NCBI GenBank assembly: GCA_947683625.1
Contig: CANTUR010000069.1
Span: forward strand, 2,604,001-2,668,000
Length of the DNA stretch: 64,000 nucleotides
DNA from: Mallotus nudiflorus
Taxonomy: Eukaryota > Streptophyta > Magnoliopsida > Malpighiales > Euphorbiaceae
Direction of reading: 5' to 3'
Shown: positions 54,880 to 64,000 of the stretch, piece after piece
How positions within the stretch are numbered: position 1 is the stretch's first letter
Layout: every line of letters begins with the position of its first letter
The notes under the pieces: generated by a model
What the model was told of the DNA's origin: nothing
What the model saw: only the letters and a program-made list of their open reading frames with translations
Databases searched by the model: none
Made by a program: the position numbers and the translations under genes

Positions 54880-55790
54880 CAGCAAGTCCACGCCAACATG
54901 AATGAGAGTGGGTGGGAATAAATCAAAATCCTGCATCAATAACTTCCCCTCTCATAAAAGCATGGTTAGTGAAATAAGAGCATTCAACCTTACGGGTATA
55001 GGCATCAAAATTAATGTTCAAAGCCTTAGCTATGATTGTGACAACATGACCATGTATCAAGGGTAACTCCTTGCGTGGAGTACAAGACAAAAATTGGTTG
55101 AAAATCCAATATGTTCAGAAAATTGGCTTCTTGTGAGACACACACCACATAAGGAACATTTCTTGTGCAGACACTCTATTAAATTCAGATTGTGAAATAC
55201 ACCACATGCTAAAACCTTGTGCAACAACCAATACTTTATGTCTTTTATAAACATTTCCTTGGCCTTTTTATGTTGGAAAGGGGTTTGTAAATCTGTTAAG
55301 AAAGTCCAAAACTCATTCAACTTGAAATTAGATGGAGGGTCACACAAACCATCCTTTTTGAAATTGAACACACGGTTTATGAAAGAATAGGTTAGTTGGT
55401 GTGGTTTTCCCTCCAATTGAAATTCCAGAACTTATGAATTGTGCTTATTAACATCTAATGTAGTGTAAAATTCAGTAATTAAATCAACCCAAGTATCCTC
55501 ATGCATATAAACAAATCATTTAAGACCACATTAAGTTAGCATTTGATCAAACTCTTCAAGCATACCCATTTTAGACAAGAGGGAGTTTGGAATATACTTA
55601 CAACCCAAGATTTCTCTAAACTTTATAGTTGTCAATTTAGCACCTTCAACATGTGAAATGATGAGAAACTTAGCCTTATATGTCTTGCTTAGGTTTTCTT
55701 CTTCCTCTTGAGAGGGCTCTTTAATGTGTGGCCTCTTGGATGAGGATGCCCTTGTCTTTCCTATGGTGTTAGTTATGCTTAAAATGAAAA
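54880..55790 (-). pseudogene. Extra ORF in env position of Athila-2
   Basis: The minus strand begins near 55760 with a Ser/Lys-rich start (TRASSSKRPHIKEPSQEEEE), then TYKAKFLIISHVEGAKL, KFREILGCKYIPNSLLSKMG, EEFDQMLT, FYTTLDVNKHNS, LTYSFINRVFNF, LNEFWTFLTDLQTPFQHKKA, KDIKYWLLHKVLA. The longest open part is 55057-55416. It matches the Athila-1 ORF at 39471-40460. Proteins of this kind occur in many plant Athila-like elements downstream of integrase; role unknown. No membrane segment is seen. Confidence 0.68.
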
Positions 55791-56940
55791 TAAGAAGTGT
55801 AGAAATATGCAGAATAGAAGAAATGAAGATGGAAAAGTAAGTGAAGGAGATGGAGAAGGGTGTTTGATTCAGTTAGGGTTAACTTGAAGAGAAGAAATGA
55901 AAATGCTTTGTTTTTATGAAAGAGAGAATGAAGAAGATGAAGGAGTCGGAGTTGTGTGTGTGTTTAAGTAGTCAAATTCGTATGGGTTTTTGGGGCTGGA
56001 AATTTTGAGTGATTGGGTGGTCAAAAGGGTGTATATATAGGTGTCAGAGAGGTGTAAGATGTAGGGGTATAAGGTGTAGTGAAGGGTTGTGTAAGAGTAA
56101 AGTGAAAAGTTGTGTATAGAAGTGAAAAGGTGTATGGGGAAGTGAAAAGGTATGACACCTTTTTGAAAAATTAGACACCTTTTTAATCCAAAATTGAATT
56201 GAAAACTAAATAAACTTTAAGAAAAACATATGAAAAGGCTCAAATTCATGGATGTTACAAATGTATGTGTGTGTACATGTAAAATGCAGGTGAATGTGTA
56301 AGTGGCACGAATCAGCACGAGGGCTCAAGTCGGCACGCCACGGCTCTATATAGAGTCATTTCGAAGGAGCAACTCATCACGCCTTCGTTCTGCATGTGTC
56401 AAGTCATACAAAGTGTAATGACTTGGCACATTTGCTCTCTGTAATGAGTCATACCAAATGTAATGACTCGTTATGGACATGCCTCTCTTAATCGAGTCAT
56501 TCCTTTATATAATGACTCGACACGTTTCCTTTCTATAACGAGTCATGACAAAATTCCAAAATGCAGAAAATAATTCTAACTCTATGAAAAATGATATGTA
56601 TAAATGAAATGTATAAAAATGAAATTAGAAACTAAATATTCCCTAATTATAAATCAAATGTATATTAAAATTAAGAATACTTAAGTAAAGAAATGTGAAT
56701 AAATAAGTGAAATGAACTTAGAAAAAGAAAAGGTGAATAATAAAAAGAATGTGTGAATTAAAAATATGAAAAATATAACTTTGAAACATAAAAACTAAAG
56801 TAACTCAACTAGCTAAAATGAAATGAAGACTTAAAATATAAAGACGTTAATAAAATAAAGAATGTGTTGAAGCTTACCATGCTAAATTTAAAGGTCTATA
56901 GCTTGACCTTACCTTTGGTAGCTTAAGGTGTAGAAAGAGA
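55791..56940 (-). other. Athila-2 post-integrase noncoding region
   Basis: A/T- and purine-rich. It contains the densest TGACTCG/CGAGTCA cluster in the window (56300-56545). No coding similarity. Confidence 0.65.
56300..56545. repeat. Cluster of about ten TGACTCG-type motifs in both orientations
   Basis: Variants such as AATGACTCG, CGAGTCATT, AAGTCGGCACG and AACGAGTCATGAC recur about every 25 bases, often after CTCTATA or CTCTGTA. The same composition occurs in the Athila LTRs. Confidence 0.7.
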
Positions 56941-56949
56941 GACGGAATG

Positions 56950-57830
56950 ACCTTGTTCAATTGTGTCATTGATCAAATAAGGCTTGAGGCGATGACCATT
57001 AACCTTAAATTCTTCACCCTTATCATTTGATATCTCAATTGCACCACAAGGATGAACTTTTACTACTTTGAATGGACCCGACCATCAAGATTTTAACTTG
57101 CCCAAAAATAACTTCAATCTTGAATTGTAAAGCAAAACAAATTATCCTTCATGAAATTCTTCCTTTAGTAAATGCTTATCATGCCACAATTTAGTGCGAT
57201 CCTTATACAACTTAGCATTCTCATAGGCATTTATTCTCAATTCATCCAATGCATTGAGTTGAAGTAACCTTTTCTTACCTGCCTTCATCATATCAAAGTT
57301 CAAAGCTCTCATTACCTATAATGCATCATCAAGCTTCAATGCCCAATCTTTTCTTGAAGAAGATACCATTTTCTCAAGAATCCATTTAATCTCTCTATTG
57401 CTCACCTCTACTTGCACACTTGTTTGTGGGTGATATGGAGTAGCAACCTTGTGTGTCACCCTATACTTCTTCAATAGAACCTCAATCACATGATTATAAA
57501 AATGAGAACCTCCGTCACTTATCAATGCTCTAGGGGTACCGAACCTTGGAAAAATTACTCTCTTGAGCATCTTCTTTACCACTCTAGCATCATTAGTCAA
57601 GGTTGGTGTTGCTTCCACCCATTTAGAAACATAATCAACCATCACCAATATATACTTGTAACCTAAAGAACTAGGGAATGTACCCATTAATTATATACCC
57701 CAAACATCAAAGATCTAAACTTCAAGAATCCCTTTTAAAGGCATCTCATGTTTCTTTGATATATTACCCATTCTTTGATATCTATCACATGTAAGCACAT
57801 ATTCTCTAGCATCCTTAAACAAAGTAGGCT
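56950..57830 (-). pseudogene. Integrase of Athila-2
   Basis: The core frame (57316-57687) reads [20 protein letters not shown] (first Asp in VDYV), [20 protein letters not shown] (second Asp), [26 protein letters not shown] (Glu in VEVS) and WALKLDDAL. After a stop, [37 protein letters not shown] and [11 protein letters not shown] (to 56950) form the C-terminus. All three catalytic acids are kept. The zinc region upstream (QRMGNISKKHEMPLKGIL) is broken. Confidence 0.9.
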
Positions 57831-58856
57831 ACCAAAACTAGATTGTAGTACCTTAGATGTTGTCTTTAAAGCTCCAAAATTTCCTCCAACATCCAAAGAA
57901 TGATAATGCTTCAAAACATCTTGTACTTCGTCTTGGGGAATGCATCTTCAAATCAAACCATCTACACACCTTTTGTAAAGCAATGGATCCTCCCAATAGT
58001 AGAATTTACTATCATGCAAGAACTTTTTCCTTTGTCTATAATCCATACCATAAGAAAGAACACCACTCACAAGATAGTTTGCAATATCTGCAAACCATGG
58101 AAGTTCCTTGGAAGCAACATTAAGAAGATGTTCACCATGAAATGTCTCATTGATTGGCACACCATTATCATGCTTCTTCAATCCTTCTTGATTTAATCTT
58201 GATAGATGATCCGCAACTAAATTCTTAATTCCTTTATTATCTATCACTTCCCAAGAAAACTCTTGGAGCATCAATATCCACCGTATGAGCCTAGTTTTTG
58301 CATCCTTCTTGCTTATGAGGTACTTGAGAGTAGCATGATCTAAATAAACAATCACTTTTTATCCCACAAGATATGCTCTAAACTTTTCAAATGAATAAAC
58401 AATAGTAAGCAGCTCATTTTCTGTAGTGGTATAATTAATTTAAGCATTATCCAAAAGCTTGCTAGTATAGTAAATCACATAAGGCTTACGCTCTTTTCTT
58501 TAACCTAAAACAACCCCTACCACGAAGTTGCTGGCATCACACATCACTTCAAACGATTGCTCCCAATTAAGTGGTTGCAAAACAAGTGTTGAAATAAGAG
58601 CCTTCTTTAAAATCTCAAATGCTTCTAGGCATGCATCATCAAACTCAAAATTAGCATCCTTGGCCAGCAATTTACATAATGGCTTTGAAATCTTAGAAAA
58701 ATCTTTGATAAACCTTCTGTAAAAACCCGTATGTCTAAGAAAGCTTCATTTATCCCTAACACACTTTGGAGGTGGCAATTTGGCAATTACTTCTATCTTT
58801 GCTCTATCAACTTCAATACCTCTTTTCGAAACTAAATGTCCAAGAACGATCCCCTC
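57831..58856 (-). pseudogene. RNase H and connection of Athila-2
   Basis: The frame 57948-58355 reads IVYLDHATLKYLISKKDAKT, RLIRWILMLQEFSWEVID and NLVADHLSRLN, then the linker NETFHGEHLLNVASKELPW and DSKFYYWEDPLLYKRCVDGLI. The upstream RNase H core (58370-58850) is heavily broken but collinear with Athila-1. Confidence 0.83.
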
Positions 58857-59876
58857 TTATGCCATGAAATGACATTTTTCCCAGTTCAAGACCAATCCAT
58901 GCTCAATACACCTATCAATAACTTTAGATAGATTGTCTAGACAATTAGAAAAGTTAGTACCATATATGCTAAAATCATCCATAAAAACTTCTACACAATC
59001 ATCAAGTAGGTCACTAAATATGGAAAACATGAATCTTTGAAAAGTTGCAGGTGCATTGCATAAACCAAAAGCCATACGCCTAAAGGCAAATGTACCATAT
59101 GGACAAGTAAAAGTGGTCTTAGCTTGATCATCGGGGTGAATAGGGATTTGATAAAATCTGCTAAGTCCATCCAAATAACAAAAATAAGAGAATTTAGCTA
59201 GTCTCTCAAGAACTTGGTCAATGAAAGGCAATGAAAATTGATCTTTCCTAGTTGCTTTATTGAGTTTATTATAGTCAATGCACATACGCCATCCCATGAC
59301 AGTTCTAGTAGGTATTAGATTATTAGATTCATTCATAACAATGGCTAAGCCACCTTTCTTTAGAACAACCTGAACGAGGCTTACCCATTTACTATCACTA
59401 ATGGAATATATAATTCCATTATCAAGCAACTTAGTCACCTCTTTTCTAACCACTTCCTTAAGAGTGGGATTTAATTGCCTTTGAACTTCAATGGAAGGCT
59501 TGGCATGATCCTCTAAAAGAATTCTATGCATACAAATATTAGGACCAATTCCCTTCAAATCAATTATGGAATAACCTATAGCATTCGTATATTTATTCAA
59601 TTCATCACATAAAGCATCAACATTATCACTAGGCAAGGATGAGGTAATAATAAAAGGAAATTTAAAATTAGAGTCAAGAAATGCATATCTTAGATTTGAT
59701 GGCAAAGGCTTGAGCTCCAATTTGACTCCTTCACTTGATGTAGTATCTTTTGGATCATCCTCTCTTTTTAAAGGTTCAAACCTTAATGGCCGACGTGAAT
59801 GTTGATATATAGTCACTTCCATAAGATGCTCATTAACTTTCAGCACCATGTTTATTTCCATAAGATTTTGCTTCAA
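58857..59876 (-). pseudogene. Reverse transcriptase of Athila-2, longest open frame in the window
   Basis: 339 codons remain open on the minus strand. They include GPNICMHRILLEDHAKP, NPTLKEVVRKEVTKLLD, SLVQVVLKKGGLAIVMNESN, MCIDYNKLNKATRKDQFSLP, FCYLDGLSRFYQIPIHPDD, CPYGTFAFRRMAFGLCNAP and the palm box VEVFMDDFSIYGTNF (FMDD, both Asp kept), ending LVLNWEKCHFM. The expected VPKK is VLKK. This is the least damaged RT present. Confidence 0.92.
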
Positions 59877-60426
59877 ATGCTCATAAATTATTTCTTTAAT
59901 GTACTCATCAATAATATCTATGGATTCAATTCGGCTTGCTTGCTACTTCCACCGGTGTAGACTTCATAATTTTGAACACATTAAATTCCATGTGCTCATT
60001 ATCCACTTCCAATGTGATCTTTCCTTTCCTTATATCAATAATTGCTCATGCTGTCATTAAAAATGGTCTTCCAAACAATATCGGAATCTCAAGATCTTCC
60101 TCCATTTCCAAAATAACAAAATCAGTTAGGATCACAAACTTACCCACTTTAGTTGGCACATTCTCAAGAATGCCAAGTGGATAAGTGATAGACTTGTTCG
60201 CCATGGATAAACACATATTGGTAGGCTTAAGTTCCTCTAAATCAAGCTTTTTATAGGTAGAATAGGGCATAAGGCTAACAGTAGCACCAATAACACATAA
60301 TGCTTTATCAAAATGAGTACCTCCAATGACACAAGGAATCGTGAAACATCCGGGATCCTTGAGCTTTAAGGGTGACTTAGAGTACATAGCCTTAGACTCT
60401 TCAACAAGGGATACTAAGCCATAATC
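59877..60426 (-). pseudogene. Protease of Athila-2, catalytic Asp replaced
   Basis: The frame 60046-60387 reads SKSPLKLKDPGCFTIPCVIG, then KALCVIGATVSLMPYSTYKK, where the family Asp of LCDLGA is Val, and EMEEDLEIPILFGRPFLMTA. After a stop, VEVDNEHMEFNVFKI-like text continues to the RT linker. Confidence 0.85.
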
Positions 60427-62050
60427 TTAAAGCTTATTCTTATGATTTATAATATCTTTCAAAAATTTACCCCATACTAGCATATCTCTTATTGCTTCCA
60501 CAAATGGTATAGTAATGGTAAGTTCCTTAAGGTAATTGAGGAACTTGCCAAATTGTTTATCCAAATTTTGCCTTATGTACCTTTGAGGAAAAGGAAGTGT
60601 TTTGAAATCTACTTTGGGTTCATCTTCCTTAGGTGGCATGGTAGCATCTCCATTCATACTTTTCATTGCTCCATTATCATCTTTTGTACCACTGACTTCC
60701 GCTTCTTCAATTCCTACCTCATCATCATTAACCACTACTATTTTTTTCTTACTAACACTACCTTCAACCTCCTTACCACTTCTTAAAGAAAAGGCTTGAC
60801 AAGTCTCTTTTTGAGTGTACTCCGATTGACCAGGAAGTTTCCCCAAGGGTTTAATAGTAGATAAAGAAGCTTGTTGGGCAATTTGTGTTTCAAGGATGTA
60901 GTTATGACTAGCAATTTGTTTAAGCTTAGAAGCTAGTTGTTTGAATTGCTCCTCATTTTATTTTTTGATGGTTATTTTTTGGTTAACAAATTGCTCGATA
61001 AGATTCTTAAGGTTAGGTTTAGATTGGTTGGAATTGAAAGATTATTGCTTAATGGAAAATTCAGGTGGGTTTTGGGGTTTGGTGTTTGGGTTGAATTGGG
61101 GGTTTAATTAGGAGGACGAGTTTGACCATGAAAATCCAAGGTGGTTTCTCCATTGGGGGTTATATGTATTTGAGTTGAGACCCATTCTTTGGTTGAGCTT
61201 GGACATAGCTCACATCCTCATTAATACTCATATTGCATTAAGAATATGAATGAGATCCTCCACAAGTCTCATAAACCACATTAGTACACTCTAATGAATT
61301 AACTTGAGATTTACTTACCATATTAGTGAGAGCATCAACCTTTGCATTCGGCATTTTGATTGTGTCAAGTTCCAAGACTCCTTTTGCTTTTGCCATTGTG
61401 ATTTCCTCACCCATGTACCCTTAAGATACAAGTTCTTCTTATAAGGTTACGGCCTCTTTGGCAGTTTTATCCATCCATTTCCCACCAGACGCTGCATTGA
61501 CAATGTTTCTATTTTCATCAGTCAATCCATTATAGAAAATTTGAGGAATCATCCATTCCGGCAAACCATGATGTGGACACTGCCTCTGAAGTTCCTTAAA
61601 CCTCTCCTGAGCCTAATAGATTGTCTTACTTCCACTTTGTTTGAAAGTGGTAATCTCATTTTAAAACTTAGCCATCTTGTATGGTGGAAAATATTTATGC
61701 AAAAATGCTTGCTTCAATTGATCCTATGCTGTGATTGACTCACTAGGCAAACTTGCAAGCCAAAGTTATGTTTTGTCCCTAATCGAAAATAGAAAGAGCC
61801 TGAGTCTTATTGCATCATCCATCACTCCATTAATCTTGAAGGTTGTACACCCATTAAGGAAGGTCAATATGTGAGCATAAAGATCTTCTCCTTGTAATCC
61901 TCCAAACTAATTATTTTGTACCATTTGGATTATACTTGGCTTGATTTCAAAGTTGTTGTTGGCAATAGCCGGAGCCATGATTCTACCAAAACTACTCGAG
62001 ATGTCGAGCATCGCAAAATCACCTAATGTCCTTCTCTCCGGTTTAGCCAT
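60427..62050 (-). pseudogene. gag: Gag of Athila-2
   Basis: The minus-strand ATG at 62050 begins MAKPERRTLGDFAMLDISSS, followed by NFEIKPSIIQMVQNN, GEDLYAHILTFLNGC, LWLASLPSESIT, LKQAFLHKYFPPYKMAK, FKELQRQCPHHGLPEWM, IFYNGLTDENRNIVNAASGG and VDALTNMVSKSQVNS. The C-terminal frame 60427-60846 (FSLRSGKEVEGSVSKKK, DFKTLPFPQRYIRQNLDKQF, ITIPFVEAIRDMLVWGKFL) leads into protease. Text and order are standard Athila gag. Several stops, e.g. at Gln and Trp positions. Confidence 0.87.
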
Positions 62051-62294
62051 ATTGTTCGAATTCAGTTGGTTCTGTCTTCTTTGTCTTTATTCGCTGTGCA
62101 AATTATGTATGAGTAAATAAATTTCAGGATCAAAGTACAAATTATTATCATTAATACTTCTAGTAAGCATCTACAAATGTAAATTCACAATCTAACAAAT
62201 TAAGACTAAAAATTAACAAGTAAAAAAATAAATAAAAACAAGGCCTAAAATAACCTTTCTCTACCCTAAGTTAATAAAGATAATAAAGCAAAAC

Positions 62295-62312
62295 TCCCTG
62301 GCAACGGTGCCA
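62295..62312 (-). other. Primer binding site of Athila-2
   Basis: The minus strand reads TGGCACCGTTGCCAGGGA, close to the Athila consensus TGGCGCCGTTGCCGGGGA, which I know as complementary to a tRNA-Asp 3' end. It is six bases from the LTR edge at 62319. Confidence 0.85.
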
Positions 62313-62318
62313 AAAATT

Positions 62319-62587
62319 TAAAGCGGGTCAAATTGTATACCCTAGTCTCTAAGGACTTAGCATAAAGCAAGTAGGGTGTTGAACACTCGGGAATTTGGTA
62401 CTACCCTATATTAACCGAATAGATAATTAGATGGATAGGCAAAGTAAAATCAAAATAGGTTTTAAGAATTGAAGTAACAAATAAACTATATTAATATTTA
62501 ACTATTTTAATTACTACTATAAGTTCTTAACAAAGATTAATAAGGAGAATTACAATGATAATCAAATAAGGATAAAATAAATGTTCT

Positions 62588-62620
<33 letters not shown>

Positions 62621-63896
62621 TTAGTGCGTATAATCTTTAAAAACAACTCTCGTTGTCAAATAAAGGTTAAAATCCCTAATGGTAACTCTCATTATCAATT
62701 AGAAGTATTTCTTCTTAGAGTCTGCAAGCACTCTTGTGTCTTTGCAAAGATAGAGAAAAAATCAACAACATTAAACACTAATGCTTATTCCTTTAAGATG
62801 AATCCCTTGTCTCCAAGTGATATTCATTACTTAAATGACTTCAATTATTCTTCGACCAAATTACTTCAATTCTCATTGTAAGTAATTCAATTCATAAGTT
62901 ATATATGGTGATCAGTCATACACAACATCAAATTGCACTAATAGAAATCAAATCATAAAACAAAGTTAGAAATATGGAATCCTTATTCAATCTTTCATTG
63001 TAATTCGTACAAAGACTTAGTCAGTATACATGGTTAGTTCAATGAAAAGATAATCAAAATACAACATAGAAAAGAAGAGATTGAGTTAATAAAACCCTTA
63101 AAGATATCTTCTAATATTTCTTGGCCAAAATGATCTTCCTTTGTTTTTGATTGGCTTTACCTTCTAAAAATGAACTTCGAATAAAAAACTAAGTAGCAAT
63201 TTTTATTAAGATAAAATAATATTGTATCTCTGCTTATGTATACTTTTTCTCTGTAGGTCACAAATGATGTGTATATAGACCTTAAAGGTAGTTATAAGAA
63301 GTTACAATTGAAAAGGCACCCTTTAGATGAAGGATCACAACTCTTATAAAAATACAGCAACTTTAAGGGAATTTTTTTCCATTTAAATGACATTATCTTT
63401 AGAATTTCCCTTCATTAAAGTTCTAGATTGTCGAGTTATCTTTCCAACACAACTTAAATCACCTCATTTGGATGTCTGTAGAAGAAGTTATGGCTAAAAT
63501 ATAAAGACTACTCAGAATTGGAAAGTGATAGGCTTCTTGGGACGACTCGGCACCAAGGCACGAGTTGGCACCATTAGTCTCTGTAACGACTCGACACAGA
63601 GGAATGACTTGGCATGTTGGGTCTCTATAATGACTCAATCCAATCATAACAAGTTCGCACGAGCTCGATTTCAACTTCCTTTTGCTTTGTAAACTTCACA
63701 TTTCTTCCAAATCATTTCAAAGTCTTTTTCATCAACCAATTTGACCTAAAAACACATATAAGAGACACAAATTGCCATAAAAGGAATTTGGAAATAAAAC
63801 CAACACTTACATCCTAAAAACATACATTCAAAACAAAATTAATATGAAAATAACTAGTCAAATACCCAAAATAACTATGCATATTTGCATTGCATC
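62319..63896 (-). repeat. Athila-2 5' LTR
   Basis: 1,578 bp, very similar to 51832-53462. Differences are mostly transitions. It holds the short (AT)n tract (62589-62615) and a TGACTCG cluster (63540-63665). Outer terminus TGCATCA followed by TSD GACAT. Confidence 0.9.
62589..62615. repeat. (AT)n microsatellite in Athila-2 5' LTR
   Basis: About 13 AT units, against about 36 in the partner LTR. Confidence 0.95.
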
Positions 63897-64000
63897 AGAC
63901 ATAATTGGGGAAATCTACTCGACAGCCTCAAATGAACACAAATTCATCCTAGTGGTAGTGGACTACTTTACAAAATGGGTCAAAGTAGAATCATTCTCAA
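63897..64000 (+). pseudogene. Element D: integrase core start, continues past window
   Basis: It begins with the TSD GACAT and reads DIIGEIYSTASNEHKFILVV, then VDYFTKWVKVESFS, open to the window end. It matches C's DIIGEIRMTTSNGHKYIVMA and includes the first catalytic Asp of the integrase core. This proves that D continues beyond 64000. Confidence 0.87.

Larger units (their letters stand above)
51832..63896 (-). mobile_element. Athila-2: full-length Athila-like element, minus strand
   Basis: 12,065 bp with LTRs 51832-53462 and 62319-63896, a well kept primer site, polypurine tract, gag, protease, RT, RNase H, integrase and an extra downstream ORF. Same family as Athila-1, inserted in the same element D about 600 D-bases downstream and in the same orientation. 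Less interrupted than Athila-1: no internal insertion was found. Confidence 0.92.
32661..64000 (+). mobile_element. Element D: Tat-lineage Ty3 element split by nested insertions
   Basis: Pieces: 32661-34850, about 35790-36621, 49152-49248, 51423-51831 and 63897-64000 (continues beyond the window). Joined in order they give protease, linker, RT, RNase H, second RNase H and integrase of one Tat element in one orientation. Each junction carries a five-base duplication except the first, whose borders are unclear. Gag is missing on the left. The pol wording is closest to elements C and F. Confidence 0.87.

Noticed and set aside
54880..55790. Calling the extra Athila ORF an envelope gene
   Set aside because: No signal peptide, furin-like site or membrane helix is visible; only the position is env-like.

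Overview
This is nuclear DNA of a flowering plant, read as repeat-rich (pericentromeric-type) heterochromatin. The species cannot be fixed from the window. The evidence is the density of Ty3/gypsy LTR retrotransposons of plant-specific lineages (chromovirus-like, Tat and Athila), a Ty1/copia-like LTR, strong A+T richness, and one spliced host-type gene with a plant mobile domain. Nothing resembles a prokaryotic operon, rRNA or tRNA gene, or CRISPR array. No intact protein-coding gene is present: every recognisable reading frame carries stops or frameshifts, so coding entries are given as pseudogenes.

Layout. 1-1030 is a copia-like LTR abutting element A. 1034-7203 is element A, a + strand chromovirus-like Ty3 element with gag, protease, RT, RNase H and integrase, its integrase running into the 3' LTR. 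7204-8248 is a second leader plus a gag fragment. 8249-9200 is an inverted copy of A's LTR, so LTR, gag fragment and LTR form a large head-to-head inverted repeat. 9201-9581 and 16453-18640 are host sequence, the latter a multi-exon plant-mobile-domain pseudogene. Between them sits element B (9582-16452, minus strand), a relative of A whose outer end is a U5 hairpin instead of a normal LTR. 19030-21555 is a minus-strand, internally deleted Tat element (F). 21556-28500 is a + strand Tat element (C) with two RNase H domains, a minisatellite and a 2.2-kb LTR. 28501-31530 is the gag/protease end of a minus-strand Athila-like element (E), and 31602-32640 is largely a Tat-like LTR remnant.

From 32661 to the window end one + strand Tat element (D) is split into pieces by insertions: an LTR-like block (about 34850-35790), a full Athila element (36622-49146, TSD accat), a Tat solo LTR (49249-51417, TSD cccta) and a second full Athila element (51832-63896, TSD tacat/gacat). 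Athila-1 itself contains a chromovirus solo LTR (46125-46879, TSD cttcc). D's frame resumes correctly after each excision in silico, which fixes the nesting order: D oldest, the Athila and Tat insertions later, the solo LTR at 46125 later than Athila-1.

Functionally, the genes are remnants of retrotransposon replication (Gag capsid, aspartic protease, RT/RNase H, integrase). The most unusual structures are the two foldback LTR arrangements, the TTGAC (W-box core) arrays in the chromovirus LTRs, the clustered TGACTCG motifs in Athila LTRs, and the protease active-site duplication in element B. I found no convincing new cellular system.
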